From positions 6,442,028 through 6,506,027 of the forward strand of contig NZ_CP036339.1 of assembly GCF_007746075.1 (NCBI RefSeq): a stretch of 64,000 nucleotides of DNA, in the 5' to 3' direction. The stretch's first letter is position 1, and each line of letters opens with the position of its first letter. The notes under the pieces are model-generated. The model did no database searches. It was not told where the DNA came from and worked only from the letters and a program-made list of their open reading frames with translations. Position numbers and translations under genes: made by a program. This DNA is from Lacipirellula limnantheis (GTDB lineage Bacteria > Planctomycetota > Planctomycetia > Pirellulales > Lacipirellulaceae). Shown here piece after piece: positions 8,363 through 16,294 of this stretch.

Positions 8363-9351
8363 AATGAGCTTCCAGACCCTTCGCTGGGTTTTCCCTGATC
8401 AGGATGATGCTCCGCCGCCAATCGATCGCGCGCCGCTTCCGCCCACGGACTCTCCGGCGCGAGTTCCAGAAACTTCTCGAAGTGCCGCACCGCTTCCTCA
8501 GGCATGCCGAGCCGATCGAGCGCGTTCGCCAGATGATAGTGGACGTCGGCGAAGTCGGGATGGTACTGCAGCGCCCCCGTAAACGTCGCCGCCGCCAGTT
8601 CGAGGTCTCCCATCTCGGCGAGCACGCAGCCCAAGCTTGCGCGTGCCTCCACATAGTCCTCATCGACTTCGAGCGCGGCGTAATAGCGTTCCCGCGCGGC
8701 AGCGAGGTCGTTGGCGCGATACAACACGTCGGCCAGCGCGAAGTGCATCTCTGCTCGCGGTCCGGCCGCCATCAACATTGTTCGATAAGCTTCGGCGGCG
8801 CGGTCGAGTTGACCTTCGTCTTCCCAATCGATCGCCTCCTGCTGCAATCGATCGACCAGGGATTCCAATGATTCGTCGGCGCCGTGGCGATGGGCCGCGG
8901 TGATGGCAATCGTGGCGGGAGACTCGCTGGCGTCGTCTTCGAGCTGCCGCTCGTCGAAATCGAACAGGAGCTGCCCGCCCGGTTCGGCGAGCTCATCGCC
9001 CAAGCGCAAGAAGAGCCGGCGGCCCTCTACCACGACGCGCGGATCGGCGAGCGGCCGCTCGACCCCCGGCAGCAGTCGCGAGATCTCGGCCAGTCGGCGA
9101 TCAATCACGTGCAGCGAGCAGCCGGCCCCCAGGAGTTGCTTGAGCCGCTGGGCGACGGCGACCTCTGAGAAATCAAAATGGCTCAGCCGCTGGGTGACCC
9201 GCACCGGTCGCAAGGCGCCTCGTCGCTCCCACCGCCGGATCACCGCCACCGACACGCCGAGCAGTTCTGCCAGCATTGCCGGCGTGTAGAGCCGCTGCAC
9301 CGCTTCATCAGCGGCGTCGGGCGAAGCATCGTCAACGTGGTCGGCGGCCAT
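8329..9351 (-). CDS. MerR-type HTH protein fused to TPR repeats
   Basis: Residues about 20-90 form a MerR winged helix-turn-helix (LYTPAMLAELLGVSVAVIRRWERRGALRP, then the wing and HFDFSEV). This is followed by a middle domain (VVEGRRLFLRLGDEL), then four TPR-like units (about 175-310) with typical W/L/G/Y/A/F/A/P spacing. Classic MerR dimerisation and metal or drug-binding helices are absent, so effector sensing must differ. The last about ten residues (GVLDSSLRSE) are encoded by a TCATTCTGAGCG-family repeat, suggesting the original stop was displaced. Its 340 residues are long for MerR. Target unknown; the YTV-like gene upstream and the membrane gene downstream share its strand. Confidence 0.85.
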   Translation of the reverse strand: MAADHVDDASPDAADEAVQRLYTPAMLAELLGVSVAVIRRWERRGALRPVRVTQRLSHFDFSEVAVAQRLKQLLGAGCSLHVIDRRLAEISRLLPGVERPLADPRVVVEGRRLFLRLGDELAEPGGQLLFDFDERQLEDDASESPATIAITAAHRHGADESLESLVDRLQQEAIDWEDEGQLDRAAEAYRTMLMAAGPRAEMHFALADVLYRANDLAAARERYYAALEVDEDYVEARASLGCVLAEMGDLELAAATFTGALQYHPDFADVHYHLANALDRLGMPEEAVRHFEKFLELAPESPWAEAARDRLAAEHHPDQGKPSEGSGSSLGVLDSSLRSE

Positions 9352-9397
9352 AGAAGGCCAAGTCTCGGCGAGGTGCGCGACACTGTCAACGCATCAA

Positions 9398-9431
9398 CAA
9401 AAACAGCCCCGACCTAACATGGTCGGGGCTG
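9398..9431 (-). terminator. Rho-independent terminator (leftward) after the YTV-like gene
   Basis: Perfect 11-bp stem CAGCCCCGACC / GGTCGGGGCTG with a 6-nt loop, followed on the minus strand by a T-rich TTTTTGTTGA. It separates the YTV-like gene from the MerR-TPR gene. Confidence 0.88.
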
Positions 9432-9466
9432 TGATTGAGTTTCAACGTCGCCAAGCGATCGACAAC

Positions 9467-10627
9467 TTATCCACCGCAGCAGGGTTGCTCGATCGGCACC
9501 TTCATCACCACCGTCCGCGGCACGCGAACGGTGTAAGTGACCGGCACCTTTTTGCAGACCACGCGCGGCTGCTGAACGGTTTCCTGCTGTTCGACGATCT
9601 TGCAAACGCGCACCTGAATTGGTTCGACCCGCTCTTCCTGCACCCATTTGCAGGTCGTCACGGGCACCTGGCGGACATGCTCTTCGGTGACCATCTTGCA
9701 GACCTTCACTTCGACCTGCTTCGGCACCCGCTCGACGACTTGCTTGTAGGTGGTCACCGGCACTTGGCGAACTTGCTCTTCGTTGACGATGCGGCAGACC
9801 TGGACCGGCACCTTGCGCGTGCATGTTTCGGCCACCTGGCGCTGGACCTGCACCGGCACCTGTTCGACCACTTCCTGCGGGCAGAGGGTCGTCACCGGCA
9901 CTTGCTGGGCGACGAGATTCGGCCGCCAGACTTGCTGAACGACTGCCTGCGGGGCGGGCGTTACGGTCGCCCACGTGAATCCCGGCCGCTGCACGAGCAC
10001 CGCGCCGGTCACCGGATCAAGCGTCTGCGACGCCGGCATCCAGGTCAGCCCGCGGCGCGTCGGCGCCGGCTGGAACATCGTCACCTGATTGACCATGCAC
10101 CCCTGGTCGACGACCTGGGTCGTCATCGTCGTCACGGGGCGCATCACGGTCGTGCGGCGCTCTTGTTGAATTGTTTCGACCACCGGACGCATCACGGTGA
10201 ATTGCTCTTCGCGTTCGGAAGTCTCCATCACCTGCTTCTGCACGACGAATCGCTCCTCGCGCGTGCTCGTCTCAGCAACCGTGCGCACGACGTCGTAGCT
10301 GGCGTCGCGCACTTGGGTTTCATAGACGGGCCGCTGTACGGTGAAACGTTCCTCGCGGGTCGTCGTTTCGGTGACCGGCTTCGAGACGATGAAGCGACGT
10401 TCGCGCTGTTCCGTCTCCCAGACCGGCACGCGGCGAGTGACCTGAACCTGGTCGTAGACCGTCTCCTGCTCCATCCGGTAGGCGGTGACCTGCTGTTCGT
10501 CGTAGACCGTCTGGCATTCCAGGCGGAAAGTTTCGCCGCAGCAATTGGCGAGCGCCGCTTGCGGCGTCGACGCCAACGGAACAACGGCGGCCAGCGCTAC
10601 GGCAAGCGCGTCACGATAAGCTTTCAT
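9467..10627 (-). CDS. Exported repeat protein resembling planctomycete YTV-domain wall proteins
   Basis: This 386-residue protein has a Sec signal peptide (about 1-27, ending QAALA). The first half contains six consecutive 16-residue repeats of the form (x)ETxxREERFTVxRPV. The second half is made of longer KVPVQVCRIVNEEQVRQ-type repeats rich in Val, Gln, Cys and Thr, ending EQPCCGG. This pattern resembles the YTV repeat family described from planctomycete cell-wall proteomes; assignment is by pattern only. Regularly spaced Cys residues could cross-link subunits by disulfides. ATG 10627 starts at the signal peptide; the open frame extends 47 codons further without support. A strong terminator follows. 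Confidence 0.82.
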   Translation of the reverse strand: MKAYRDALAVALAAVVPLASTPQAALANCCGETFRLECQTVYDEQQVTAYRMEQETVYDQVQVTRRVPVWETEQRERRFIVSKPVTETTTREERFTVQRPVYETQVRDASYDVVRTVAETSTREERFVVQKQVMETSEREEQFTVMRPVVETIQQERRTTVMRPVTTMTTQVVDQGCMVNQVTMFQPAPTRRGLTWMPASQTLDPVTGAVLVQRPGFTWATVTPAPQAVVQQVWRPNLVAQQVPVTTLCPQEVVEQVPVQVQRQVAETCTRKVPVQVCRIVNEEQVRQVPVTTYKQVVERVPKQVEVKVCKMVTEEHVRQVPVTTCKWVQEERVEPIQVRVCKIVEQQETVQQPRVVCKKVPVTYTVRVPRTVVMKVPIEQPCCGG

Positions 10628-10969
10628 CGGAGTTACCCCAACGAACGACAATGCCCAAAAGAAGATCTTCCGCGGCGTGCGCGATCGTTCCTCGCGCACG
10701 CTCTGCCGACAAGTCTTCCCCTCTACGAGAGTCTTGGCGACAAACCGGCGCAAGGCAAATCGCTGCACATAAAATATTCTGCTAGCAGCGGATTAAGCGT
10801 CACGCGCGGCAGCCCTTAAGCACGGGCTAGCGGCGTGAAGCTACTCCCATCGGAACCGTTGGTCGCGACCCCTTCAATGGGAAAGTCGTGCGCGCGACGA
10901 GGAAAACCGTCGCAGCATGCGCAATAACCGGCACAATCGATAAGCTTTGCCGGCACGAGCGGCGCGACC
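10628..10969. other. 342-bp non-coding gap
   Basis: Upstream region of the YTV-like gene and downstream of the HEAT membrane gene. It holds short GC-rich inverted segments (GCAGCCCTTAAGCACGGGCT near 10810). I see no convincing gene, promoter hexamer pair or RNA. Confidence 0.5.
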
Positions 10970-12106
10970 CTACTTACCGGCCGCCCTCGCTTTGACCCGT
11001 GTCAATGTACGCTCCGCTTCGGCGACGAGTTCGTCGGGTAAGGGTCCGCTTTTCTGCAGTTCTTCCCGTGATCCCAGAAAACCTTCCAGGGCCGACTCCA
11101 GCGGCACAAAGCTCGCCGCTTGCAGCGCCGGCGTTGCCAGCAGCAGGTTCGTTGATTTGAGGGCGCTGCTCAGAATCATGTTCCGCTTGAACGCCTTTTG
11201 CGCCGCGAGCGCTTCCTCCGTTACCTCCGTCGTCAGGGCCTTCTCGCCGGAAAGGCTCGAGGTCAGCGACTCGGGATCGAACATCTCCGCGACGGCCGCC
11301 GGAGCCGCGGGATCGCCCAGCCGAGCGAGCGCCGCAGCCGCATTGAAGCGGGCGTCGGTGTAGGGGTCGTCGGCCAACTCGACGAGTTTGTCGGCTAACT
11401 GCGCATCGGCCTCAGGCGCGGCCGCGACGACGCCCAGCGCAAAAGCCGTCTCAGAACGGATGAGTTCGTCCTGATCGTCCGCCAACTGCAGCAGCGCCGC
11501 GTTCAGTTCGTCGCTGTTCAACGGTTGCGGCGGCTTCAGCGCCGCCATCGACGCCGACAACACCGCGATCGCATTGATCGCCCGCCGCCGTACGTCCCGT
11601 TGCGGATCGTGCAACGCCGCATTGACGAGCGCCGGCATCCCGTCCGCAACGTGAAATTCGCCGAGGGCCGTCACCAGAAAGATCCGCATCGTCACTTCAG
11701 CGTCTTCGGGGCGCCCTGCCGCGACTAATTCATCGACGTACGTCGCGATCTGCTGCGCCAACTCATGGCTCACCTTCATCTCCGGATACCGCTGGGGCAA
11801 CCGCAGCATGTCGGCCAGTTCCTTCGCCTGTTGGAACCGGGCCTGATTATTCGCCTTCAGCGCCGCCACGATCACGGCCGGGTCTTGCTCGCCGCGGCGA
11901 GCCAGCGACTCGATGACGAACCAGAGCGCCACGACCGCCGCCACGATGACGGCCGGGATGACAAACAGTTGAATAATGAATCCGGCGCTCGGCGGCTCGA
12001 CCGGCGGCAGCAATTCATCGGCGCCCGTCCGCGCCCGCGCGTAGCGGTTGTCCCCATCGACCACGCCCTGCGAAAACTCATTCTGCGGCGGTATGCTGGA
12101 GGACAT
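10970..12106 (-). CDS. Membrane-anchored HEAT-repeat protein
   Basis: This 378-residue protein has a cytoplasmic N-terminus of about 40 residues rich in Pro and charged residues. A single TM helix follows (about 43-65, FIIQLFVIPAVIVAAVVALWF), then an extracytoplasmic helical domain with HEAT-like repeats (PALVNAALHDPQRDVRRRAINAIAV; LLQLADDQDELIRSETAFALG; LVELADDPYTDARFNAAAALARLGD). This layout recurs in Pirellulales as a conserved hypothetical. Probable role is protein-protein scaffolding at the membrane. ATG 12106 is the first in frame, with GGATAGG upstream. Confidence 0.8.
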   Translation of the reverse strand: MSSSIPPQNEFSQGVVDGDNRYARARTGADELLPPVEPPSAGFIIQLFVIPAVIVAAVVALWFVIESLARRGEQDPAVIVAALKANNQARFQQAKELADMLRLPQRYPEMKVSHELAQQIATYVDELVAAGRPEDAEVTMRIFLVTALGEFHVADGMPALVNAALHDPQRDVRRRAINAIAVLSASMAALKPPQPLNSDELNAALLQLADDQDELIRSETAFALGVVAAAPEADAQLADKLVELADDPYTDARFNAAAALARLGDPAAPAAVAEMFDPESLTSSLSGEKALTTEVTEEALAAQKAFKRNMILSSALKSTNLLLATPALQAASFVPLESALEGFLGSREELQKSGPLPDELVAEAERTLTRVKARAAGK

Positions 12107-12163
12107 CGCGAACCTATCCGGCTATCGTCGTGGACGACTTAGCTCAAGTTGACTTTAGAAGAG

Positions 12164-12258
12164 TTTTCAACACAGAAAGCACAGAGGACACAGAGAAGAC
12201 GAGTCGCCGCCAACCGGCCAATTTCCTCTGGGCTTTCTGTGTCCTCTGTGTTGAAAAA
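12164..12258. repeat. Palindromic repeat, CACAGAG family (copy 2)
   Basis: Left arm TTTTCAACACAGAAAGCACA... and right arm ending CTGTGTCCTCTGTGTTGAAA are inverted copies of CACAGAG units. It separates two divergent genes, so it lies where their promoters should be. Confidence 0.88.
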
Positions 12259-12279
12259 TGCATTTAAACGCTTCGCCCA

Positions 12280-13005
12280 ATGTACCACCTCGCCCTGACG
12301 CTCGAAACGCCCGCGGCCAACCTCGCCCTTGACGAGGCGCTGCTCGACGCCGCCGTCGAAGGGGAACTACCCGGCGAAGTCCTGCGGCTGTGGGAACCAG
12401 CGCAATTCTTCGTCGTGCTGGGCCGGTCGTCCCAACTCGCTGAAGTCCGCGAGGAAGCCTGCCGTCAAGACAACGTCGCCGTGCTCCGTCGGCCCAGCGG
12501 CGGGGCGACGATCCTCACGGGCCCCGGCTGCCTGATGTACGCCGTGCTGCTCGACGCCGAGCGTCGCCCGGAACTCCATAGCGTCGACCGCGCCCACGAA
12601 CTGGTCCTCGGCACCATCGCGCATGCCCTAGCGCCGCTGGCTCGTGGCATCGCCCGCCACGGCACGAGCGACCTGACGATCCCCGCCGAACGCCCCGGCG
12701 ACCCGCCGATCAAGTTCTCCGGCAACAGCCTGCGACTCAAACGGCGCCGGCTCCTCTATCACGGCACGATCTTGTACGATTTCCCGCTCGATCAGATCGA
12801 AACGTGGCTCGCCAATCCCGCTCGCCGTCCCGCCTACCGCGGCGAACGAGGCCACCGCCAGTTCGTGACCAACCTCCCCGCGGCGCGAGCCGCCCTCGAA
12901 AACGCACTGACCGCTGCTTGGAATGCCAACGAGCCGCTGGTCAACTGGCCCAGCCATCGCACTACGGAATTGGCGGCGACTCGTTACGCCACAGTCGAAT
13001 GGTAG
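12280..13005 (+). CDS. Lipoate-protein ligase A family protein
   Basis: This 241-residue biotin/lipoate A/B protein ligase domain would attach lipoate or octanoate to E2/H-protein lysines in 2-oxoacid dehydrogenases or the glycine cleavage system. Visible family features are the N-terminal NLALDEALLD, the RRPSGGATILTGPGCLMYAV block (variant of RRxxGGGAVxH), and IKFSGNSLRLKRRRLLYHGTILYD with the adenylate-binding Lys. It lacks the C-terminal LplA accessory domain. It could instead be an octanoyltransferase-like amidotransferase; the sequence does not decide. It sits at the start of a rightward run, right after a CACAGAG repeat. Confidence 0.85.
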   Translation: MYHLALTLETPAANLALDEALLDAAVEGELPGEVLRLWEPAQFFVVLGRSSQLAEVREEACRQDNVAVLRRPSGGATILTGPGCLMYAVLLDAERRPELHSVDRAHELVLGTIAHALAPLARGIARHGTSDLTIPAERPGDPPIKFSGNSLRLKRRRLLYHGTILYDFPLDQIETWLANPARRPAYRGERGHRQFVTNLPAARAALENALTAAWNANEPLVNWPSHRTTELAATRYATVEW

Positions 13006-13061
13006 CTGATGTCAAGCGAAGACTGGAGAGGATCACTGGATTTGGCGAACGAACTCCCCGC

Positions 13062-13143
13062 ATTTCCTTTGCGCCTCTGCGCCTTTGCGAGAGACTTCTT
13101 AAGACAGATCTCTCGCAGAGGCGCGGAGACGCAGAGAAACGAA
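13062..13143. repeat. Palindromic repeat, GGCGCAGAG family (copy 1)
   Basis: Left arm (13062-13095) TTGCGCCTCTGCGCCTTTGC... and right arm (13108-13140) CTCTCGCAGAGGCGCGGAGA... are inverted arrays of GGCGCAGAG-like 9-mers. Related copies: 15878-15972, 16185-16285, 62059-62138. Confidence 0.88.
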
Positions 13144-13154
13144 CGAAATAGACG

Positions 13155-13721
13155 ATGCACCGCGAACCGCTCTTAGCTTTGCTCGATCGTTACGACGCCC
13201 GTCATCCGAGCGAGTCGGCGATGACCGCTCGCATCCGCCAGCTTGTCGTCGCCCACGCCGACTGTTTTGAGCGCACCTGCCGCCCAGGGCACATCACGGC
13301 ATCGGCCTGGATCACCACCCCGGCCCGCGATCGTTTTCTGCTCGTCCACCACCGCAAGCTCGATCGCTGGCTCCAACCGGGGGGCCACGCCGACGGCCAG
13401 ACCGACGCCGCCGAAGTCGCGATGCGCGAGGCGACCGAAGAGACCGGCCTGCCCCAACTCCGCCACGCCGCGACGGGCCCCGAGGCGACGCCCCTCGATC
13501 TCGACGTCCATGTCATCCCGGCGCGCTACGACGCCGCCGGCAGCCTCATCGAAGACGCTCACGAACATCACGACATCCGCTTTTTGATCATCGCCGACGG
13601 AGACCTCACCCCGCAGGTGAGCGAAGAGTCCCATGCCGTCCGCTGGTTCACGCCTGCCGAACTCCAAGCGGTTACCGACGAGGAGTCAGTTCTCCGCCTG
13701 TGGCGCAAATCAACTCCCTAG
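13155..13721 (+). CDS. NUDIX hydrolase
   Basis: This 188-residue NUDIX protein would hydrolyse a nucleoside diphosphate linked to another moiety. The box runs GGHADGQTDAAEVAMREATE followed by ETGL, residues 76-99. Gly77 and the REATEETG metal-binding core (Glu92, Glu95, Glu96) are intact. The first Glu of the classical box is replaced by Thr83, common in this HHRKLDRWLQPGGH subfamily. Residues 1-50 form a helical extension with a conserved-looking HITASAWI strand. The start at 13155 follows a palindromic repeat by 12 bp and has no clear ribosome site. Substrate not predictable. Confidence 0.9.
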   Translation: MHREPLLALLDRYDARHPSESAMTARIRQLVVAHADCFERTCRPGHITASAWITTPARDRFLLVHHRKLDRWLQPGGHADGQTDAAEVAMREATEETGLPQLRHAATGPEATPLDLDVHVIPARYDAAGSLIEDAHEHHDIRFLIIADGDLTPQVSEESHAVRWFTPAELQAVTDEESVLRLWRKSTP

Positions 13722-13836
13722 CGAGCCGGGGCGTCCCGCCCCCGGCGAATTCTTAATAGTCCGTTGACCGTTGCTGCTGTCGCCGCGGCTGCCTCCCTCA
13801 GCATCTCTCGGGGGCGAGGACGCCCCGGCTCGCTCC
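13719..13836. repeat. GGGGCGTCCCGCCCCC hairpin repeat pair
   Basis: A segment beginning at the NUDIX stop codon (13719-13747, GAGCCGGGGCGTCCCGCCCC) has an inverted partner at 13808-13836 (GGACGCCCCGGCTCGC). A copy of the first 26 bp is found in inverse orientation at 41344-41369. Confidence 0.8.
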
Positions 13837-13929
13837 AACTACCAACACCTGCCCACTGCCCATTGCCTAGCGACATCTGCTAAATTACCCCCACCCCAAA
13901 CCAAGCTTGCCCTCCGCGAGGCCCACTGC

Positions 13930-14388
13930 ATGTCGTCCCTCCCCGCCGCCACGCCTTTCGGCGCCATTCGTATCAATCGCGAGAACCTGCCCGAGGGCCG
14001 GCATCTCTGTGAATACTGCACGGCCAAATGTTGCCGGTATTTCGCCCTGCCGATGGAGACCCCCGAAACCTTCGAGGAGTTCGAATTCATTCGCTGGTTC
14101 CTCCTCCACGACCGGGCAAGCGTCTTCCAGGAAGAGGGGGACTGGTACATGCTCGTCCACACCACCTGCAAGCATCTCGGCCACGACAATCGCTGCGGCA
14201 TTTATGAAACCCGCCCCCAAATCTGTCGCGACTACACCACCGACAACTGCGAGTACGACGACGACTGGACCTACGATTTTTATCTGGAGACCCCGGAGCA
14301 GGTCTGGGAATACACCGAAGCGATCATCCAGGAACCTGGCAAAAGCATCCGCAGCCGCAAACCGAATCCGCTGGCGGTGCTGAGCTGA
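13930..14388 (+). CDS. YkgJ family cysteine-cluster protein
   Basis: This 152-residue protein has the YkgJ/UPF0153 metal-binding cluster: Cys27, Cys30, Cys34 and Cys35 (CEYCTAKCC), then CKHLG, CGIYETRPQICRDY and NCEYDD, giving a C-rich site for zinc or an Fe-S cluster. The role of the family is not settled. ATG 13930 begins the conserved part; the frame is open 53 codons upstream but that part is repeat DNA. Rightward run lplA-like, NUDIX, ykgJ, hisS, with repeats in each gap, so co-transcription is uncertain. Confidence 0.88.
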   Translation: MSSLPAATPFGAIRINRENLPEGRHLCEYCTAKCCRYFALPMETPETFEEFEFIRWFLLHDRASVFQEEGDWYMLVHTTCKHLGHDNRCGIYETRPQICRDYTTDNCEYDDDWTYDFYLETPEQVWEYTEAIIQEPGKSIRSRKPNPLAVLS

Positions 14389-14390
14389 AG

Positions 14391-14523
14391 GCCAGGAGTC
14401 AGGGGTCAGGAATCAGGAGTCATCAATACCCATGCAACTCCCATCGACGGCCCACTGCCCACTTCCCACTGCCCACTTCCCACTGCCCACTTTCTGACTC
14501 CTGTCCCCTGACTCCTGACTCCT
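14391..14523. repeat. Palindromic repeat, GGAGTCAGG family with CCCACTGCCCACTT core
   Basis: Left arm (14391-14421) GGAGTCAGGGGTCAGGAATC and right arm (14493-14523) CTGTCCCCTGACTCCTGACT enclose a tandem of CCCACTGCCCACTT units (14449-14491). The right arm stops 3 bp before the hisS ATG. Confidence 0.88.
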
Positions 14524-14526
14524 TCC

Positions 14527-15864
14527 ATGGCCTTGATTCAGCCGCGCACATTAAAAGGTTTCCGCGATTATCTCCCCGAGGCGATGATGCCGCGGGAGTG
14601 GATCATCGAGACCGCGCGGCGGGTCTATCGCAGCTACGGCTTTCGCCCGATCGACACCCCCGCTCTCGAGTACCTTGAGATCCTCACCGGCAAGGGGAGC
14701 GACGAGACCGATAAGCAGCTCTACAAATTCCAGGATCACGGCGGCCGCGACGTCGGCCTGCGGTTCGACCTCACCGTGCCGCTCGCCCGCTTCGTCGCCC
14801 AGCACCAGCAGGAACTCGGCCTGCCATTTAAGCGGTATCACATCGCCTCGGTGTGGCGCGGCGAGAATACGCAAACGGGCCGCTATCGTGAGTTCATGCA
14901 GTGCGATTTTGACACGATCGGCGTCACCGACCTCACCGCCGACATTGAGATGACGCTCGTCATCAACGACCTCTTCACGGCCCTCGGCATCGACAAGTTT
15001 TCGATCCGCGTGAACCACCGCGCCGTGCTGAACGGCATGCTCGAAAAGCTCGGCGTCGCCGATCGCTCGGCGGCCGTGCTGCGCTCGCTCGATAAGCTCG
15101 CCAAGATCGGCGAGAAGGGCGTCCGCGAGGAACTTGCCCGCACTGCTGAGACGACCGACGCCCAGTGCGACGCTCTTATTGCGATGGCGTCGCTTACCGG
15201 CAGCAACGAAGCAATCCTCAAACAACTCGCTCCGCTCGTCGCCGGCAATGCCATGGGCGAGCGCGGCGTCGCCGAACTCCGCGACCTAGTCGCCGCCACG
15301 GCCGCCGCCGGCGTTCCCGCCGGCCGGATCCAGCTCGATCCGTCGATCGCCCGCGGCCTCGACTACTACACCGGCGTCGTCGTCGAAACCTTGCTTGAGG
15401 ATCGCCGCGAAATCGGCAGCGTCGCCAGCGGCGGCCGCTACGACAACCTCGCCGGCCTCTATACCAACCAAAAACTCCCCGGCGTCGGCGCCTCGCTCGG
15501 CCTCGACCGACTACTGGCGGCCTTGCAAGAGCTAGGTCGGCTCCCGTCGACCAAGACCCCAGCGCCGGTCCTGATCTGCATGTTCGACGCCGCCCGCCGC
15601 AACGACTACCTCAAGCTTGCCGCCCAATTACGAGCCGCCGGCGTCGGCGTCGAGCTCTATCCCGAACCCAAAAAACTGGGCAAGCAACTCCAGTACGCCG
15701 ACAAGCAGGGCTTCAAGGCAGCGATCATCATCGGCGAAACCGAGTTCGCCGCCGGCGAAGCCCAGATAAAGAACCTGCAAGCCGCCACAGGCGTCACCCT
15801 CCCCTACGACGGCGTCGACGCCGCTCCCCTCCTCGCGGCGCTACAGCCACTCCTGGCCGATTGA
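14527..15864 (+). CDS. hisS: Histidyl-tRNA synthetase
   Basis: This 445-residue class II aminoacyl-tRNA synthetase charges tRNA-His. Motif 1 region (GFRDYLPEAMMPREWIIETA), the FDLTVPLARFVA block, motif 2 (VWRGENTQTGRYREFMQCDF) and the His-specific motifs GLDYYTGVVVE and GGRYDNL, with motif 3 GVGASLGLDRLLAAL, are all present. The C-terminal anticodon-binding domain occupies about residues 345-445. Length is normal. The ATG lies 3 bp after a palindromic repeat, leaving no Shine-Dalgarno; translation must rely on a leaderless or SD-independent mode, or on a start further in. Confidence 0.96.
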   Translation: MALIQPRTLKGFRDYLPEAMMPREWIIETARRVYRSYGFRPIDTPALEYLEILTGKGSDETDKQLYKFQDHGGRDVGLRFDLTVPLARFVAQHQQELGLPFKRYHIASVWRGENTQTGRYREFMQCDFDTIGVTDLTADIEMTLVINDLFTALGIDKFSIRVNHRAVLNGMLEKLGVADRSAAVLRSLDKLAKIGEKGVREELARTAETTDAQCDALIAMASLTGSNEAILKQLAPLVAGNAMGERGVAELRDLVAATAAAGVPAGRIQLDPSIARGLDYYTGVVVETLLEDRREIGSVASGGRYDNLAGLYTNQKLPGVGASLGLDRLLAALQELGRLPSTKTPAPVLICMFDAARRNDYLKLAAQLRAAGVGVELYPEPKKLGKQLQYADKQGFKAAIIIGETEFAAGEAQIKNLQAATGVTLPYDGVDAAPLLAALQPLLAD

Positions 15865-15877
15865 TCATTTTCTAGCT

Positions 15878-16285
15878 TTGGCTTCTCTGCGTCTCCGCGC
15901 CTCTGCGAGAGTCCTTGGCTTGAGAAATGTCTCTCGCAAAGGCGCAGAGGCGCAAAGCAATGCGCAAAGAAATCCGGAGAAGAAATAGGACGCGGATCTT
16001 CGCGGATTCAAGGGATTGGCACGGATGGGAAAATTAGTACCGCACGGCTGCAAGCAACAAACCAGCAGGAATTGATTGCTGTTGGAACCAACTGAAGGTT
16101 ATTTATGTCCCTTCGTTGTATTTCATCCGCGACGATCCGCCAAATCTGCGACAATCCGCGTCCCATTCGTCGCCTTTCTTGTAGAATCTCTCGCGGAGGC
16201 GCGGAGACGCAGAGGTAACGCAGAAGGATGACAAATACTTCTTCTTTGCGTATTTCTTTGCGCCTCTGCGTCTTTGCGAGAGACA
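15878..16285. repeat. Nested palindromic repeat island
   Basis: Three layers in 400 bp. GGCGCAGAG-family palindromes lie at 15878-15972 and 16185-16285. Between them sits an ATCCGCG-family inverted pair (15989-16028 and 16127-16166, units GCGGATCTTCGCGGATT / GATCCGCCAAATCTGCGAC). No gene is seen in the 430-bp gap between hisS and the next start. Confidence 0.85.
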
Positions 16286-16294
16286 TGTATTGAA

